A stretch of 6,685 nt of DNA from Alphaproteobacteria bacterium (lineage in GTDB: Bacteria; Pseudomonadota; Alphaproteobacteria; Micavibrionales; UBA2020), in NCBI GenBank assembly GCA_023136145.1, contig JAGLRU010000312.1:1-6685 (forward strand). Reading direction: 5' to 3'. Below, one piece after another: positions 5,566-6,685 of this stretch. Position 1 is the first letter of the stretch, and each line of letters opens with the position of its first letter. The translations under genes were made by a program, and so were the position numbers. The notes beneath the pieces were generated by a model. It made no database searches and had not been told where the DNA came from. It worked only from the letters and a program-made list of their open reading frames with translations.

Positions 5566-6685
5566 ATGACCAAACCACATTTTTACATCACAACGGCAAT
5601 TTCATACGTAAATGCCGCGCCGCATATCGGTCATGCCTATGAAGCGATTGGTGCCGACGTTATGGCGCGGTTTAAAAAGCTGGACGGGTATGATGTTTAT
5701 TTTGTAACCGGAACTGATGAGCATGGTCAGAAGGTGGAAAAGTCTGCCCTTGCGGCGGGCAAGAATTCGCAGCAGTTTGTTGATGAGATTGCGGCGTTAT
5801 TTAAAGAAATGTGCGAGTTGATGAATGTCTCTTATGATCGATTTATACGCACTACGGAGGATTCTCACAAGAAGGCGTGTCAGGCTATCTGGAAGAAGAT
5901 GGAAGAGAATGGCGATATTTATCTTAGCAAATACGCGGGCTGGTATTCCACACGCGACGAGGCTTTTTATAACGAAGACGAACTGACGACTTTGTCGGAC
6001 GGAAAGAAAGTTTCTACTGAGACAAAAACAGAAGTAGAGTGGATGGAGGAGGAAAGTTATTTTTTCAAGCTCTCCGCTTACACTGATAAATTGTTGGAAC
6101 TTTACGAGAAGCAGCCGGATTTTGTTCAGCCTTCCTTTCGCAAAAACGAAGTTGTTAATTTTGTAAAGCAGGGGTTAAGGGATTTGTCGATTTCCCGCAC
6201 GACGTTTGACTGGGGCGTTCCGGTTCCGGGAGAGCCGAACCATATTATGTATGTGTGGGTGGATGCGTTGACAAACTACTTAAGCGCAGTTGACTATCAG
6301 GATGCTGACGCGGAAAAGTTCAAAAAATACTGGCCGTGCGATATACATTTGATAGGTAAGGATATTGTGCGCTTTCATGCGATTTATTGGCCTGCGTTTT
6401 TGATGTCGGCGGGGCTGCCTTTGCCGAAGCGTATATTTGGTCACGGGTTTTTGCTGACAGACGGGGAGAAAATGTCAAAATCTGTCGGTAATGTGATTGC
6501 GCCGAAAGACTTGATTGAAAAATACGGTGTTGATCAGACTCGCTATGCTTTGATGCGTGAAGCGACATTTGGGCAGGACGGCGATATTTCTTATGACTTA
6601 ATGACCAACCGCATTAATGCCGAACTGGCGAACAACTTTGGAAATCTGGTGCAGCGTACGCTTTCCATGATTAACAAAAATTGCG
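5566..6685 (+). CDS. metG: Methionyl-tRNA synthetase, 3'-partial
   Basis: Class I aminoacyl-tRNA synthetase charging tRNA-Met. The frame is open from ATG 5566 to the window edge (373 codons; the full alphaproteobacterial enzyme is usually a little over 500 residues), so the anticodon-binding domain is only begun. The N-terminal Rossmann fold carries HIGH at 20-23 (AAPHIGHAY), followed by VTGTDEHGQK (47-56). The connective-peptide region reads KYAGWYSTRDEAFYNEDEL (122-140), in which the CxxC zinc knuckles of many bacterial MetRS are missing. IMYVWVDALTNYLS (227-240) and IHLIGKDIVRFHAIYWPAFL are family blocks, and KMSKS is at 302-306 in DGEKMSKSVGN. The start codon abuts the holB TAA with no gap, and AGGGA (5555-5559) lies 6 nt upstream, so it belongs to the same transcript. 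Catalytic motifs are complete; truncation is only due to the window end. Confidence 0.97.
   Translation, partial: MTKPHFYITTAISYVNAAPHIGHAYEAIGADVMARFKKLDGYDVYFVTGTDEHGQKVEKSALAAGKNSQQFVDEIAALFKEMCELMNVSYDRFIRTTEDSHKKACQAIWKKMEENGDIYLSKYAGWYSTRDEAFYNEDELTTLSDGKKVSTETKTEVEWMEEESYFFKLSAYTDKLLELYEKQPDFVQPSFRKNEVVNFVKQGLRDLSISRTTFDWGVPVPGEPNHIMYVWVDALTNYLSAVDYQDADAEKFKKYWPCDIHLIGKDIVRFHAIYWPAFLMSAGLPLPKRIFGHGFLLTDGEKMSKSVGNVIAPKDLIEKYGVDQTRYALMREATFGQDGDISYDLMTNRINAELANNFGNLVQRTLSMINKNC

Noticed and set aside
1..6685. Mobile element, CRISPR, phage, defence or toxin-antitoxin content
   Set aside because: No repeat arrays, transposase or integrase motifs, or unexplained genes were seen; every substantial + strand frame is a core housekeeping or envelope gene.

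Overview
The window looks like ordinary chromosomal DNA from an alphaproteobacterium of moderate GC content (roughly half by eye). All seven genes lie on the + strand and cover almost the whole window. The assignment rests on three things. The gene order places cell-wall genes just ahead of tmk-holB-metG. The MetRS is the alphaproteobacterial form that lacks the zinc-knuckle cysteines. The delta' subunit is the cysteine-poor alphaproteobacterial type. I cannot name a genus.

Layout. Positions 2-475 hold the 3' part of a small DUF4870/Tic20-like membrane protein whose true start lies upstream of the window. It runs directly into an MltB-type lytic transglycosylase (about 466-1461). A 64-nt gap follows, the only sizeable intergenic space, with a 17-nt palindrome across the mltB stop codon and a plausible promoter. 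Next come rlpA (1526-2599, a SPOR-domain lipoprotein transglycosylase), a PBP5/6-type D-Ala-D-Ala carboxypeptidase (2620-3756), tmk (3753-4430), holB (4423-5565) and the first 373 codons of metG (5566 to the window end).

How the genes fit together. From rlpA onward, genes abut or overlap by a few bases, so rlpA-dac-tmk-holB-metG is probably one translationally coupled operon. It begins with envelope enzymes: RlpA cleaves glycan strands bare of stem peptides, and the carboxypeptidase trims pentapeptides. It continues with DNA replication (dTDP supply, clamp loader) and translation (Met-tRNA). MltB, just upstream, adds a second glycan-strand lytic activity. This links septal wall remodelling with replication genes by position; functional co-regulation is inference.

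No mobile element, CRISPR array, RNA gene, defence system or other unusual locus is visible. I found no sign of an undescribed system. The findings are small: a mis-called start at the left edge, the palindrome and promoter ahead of rlpA, a possible slippery A8 run in holB, and some family-variant details.
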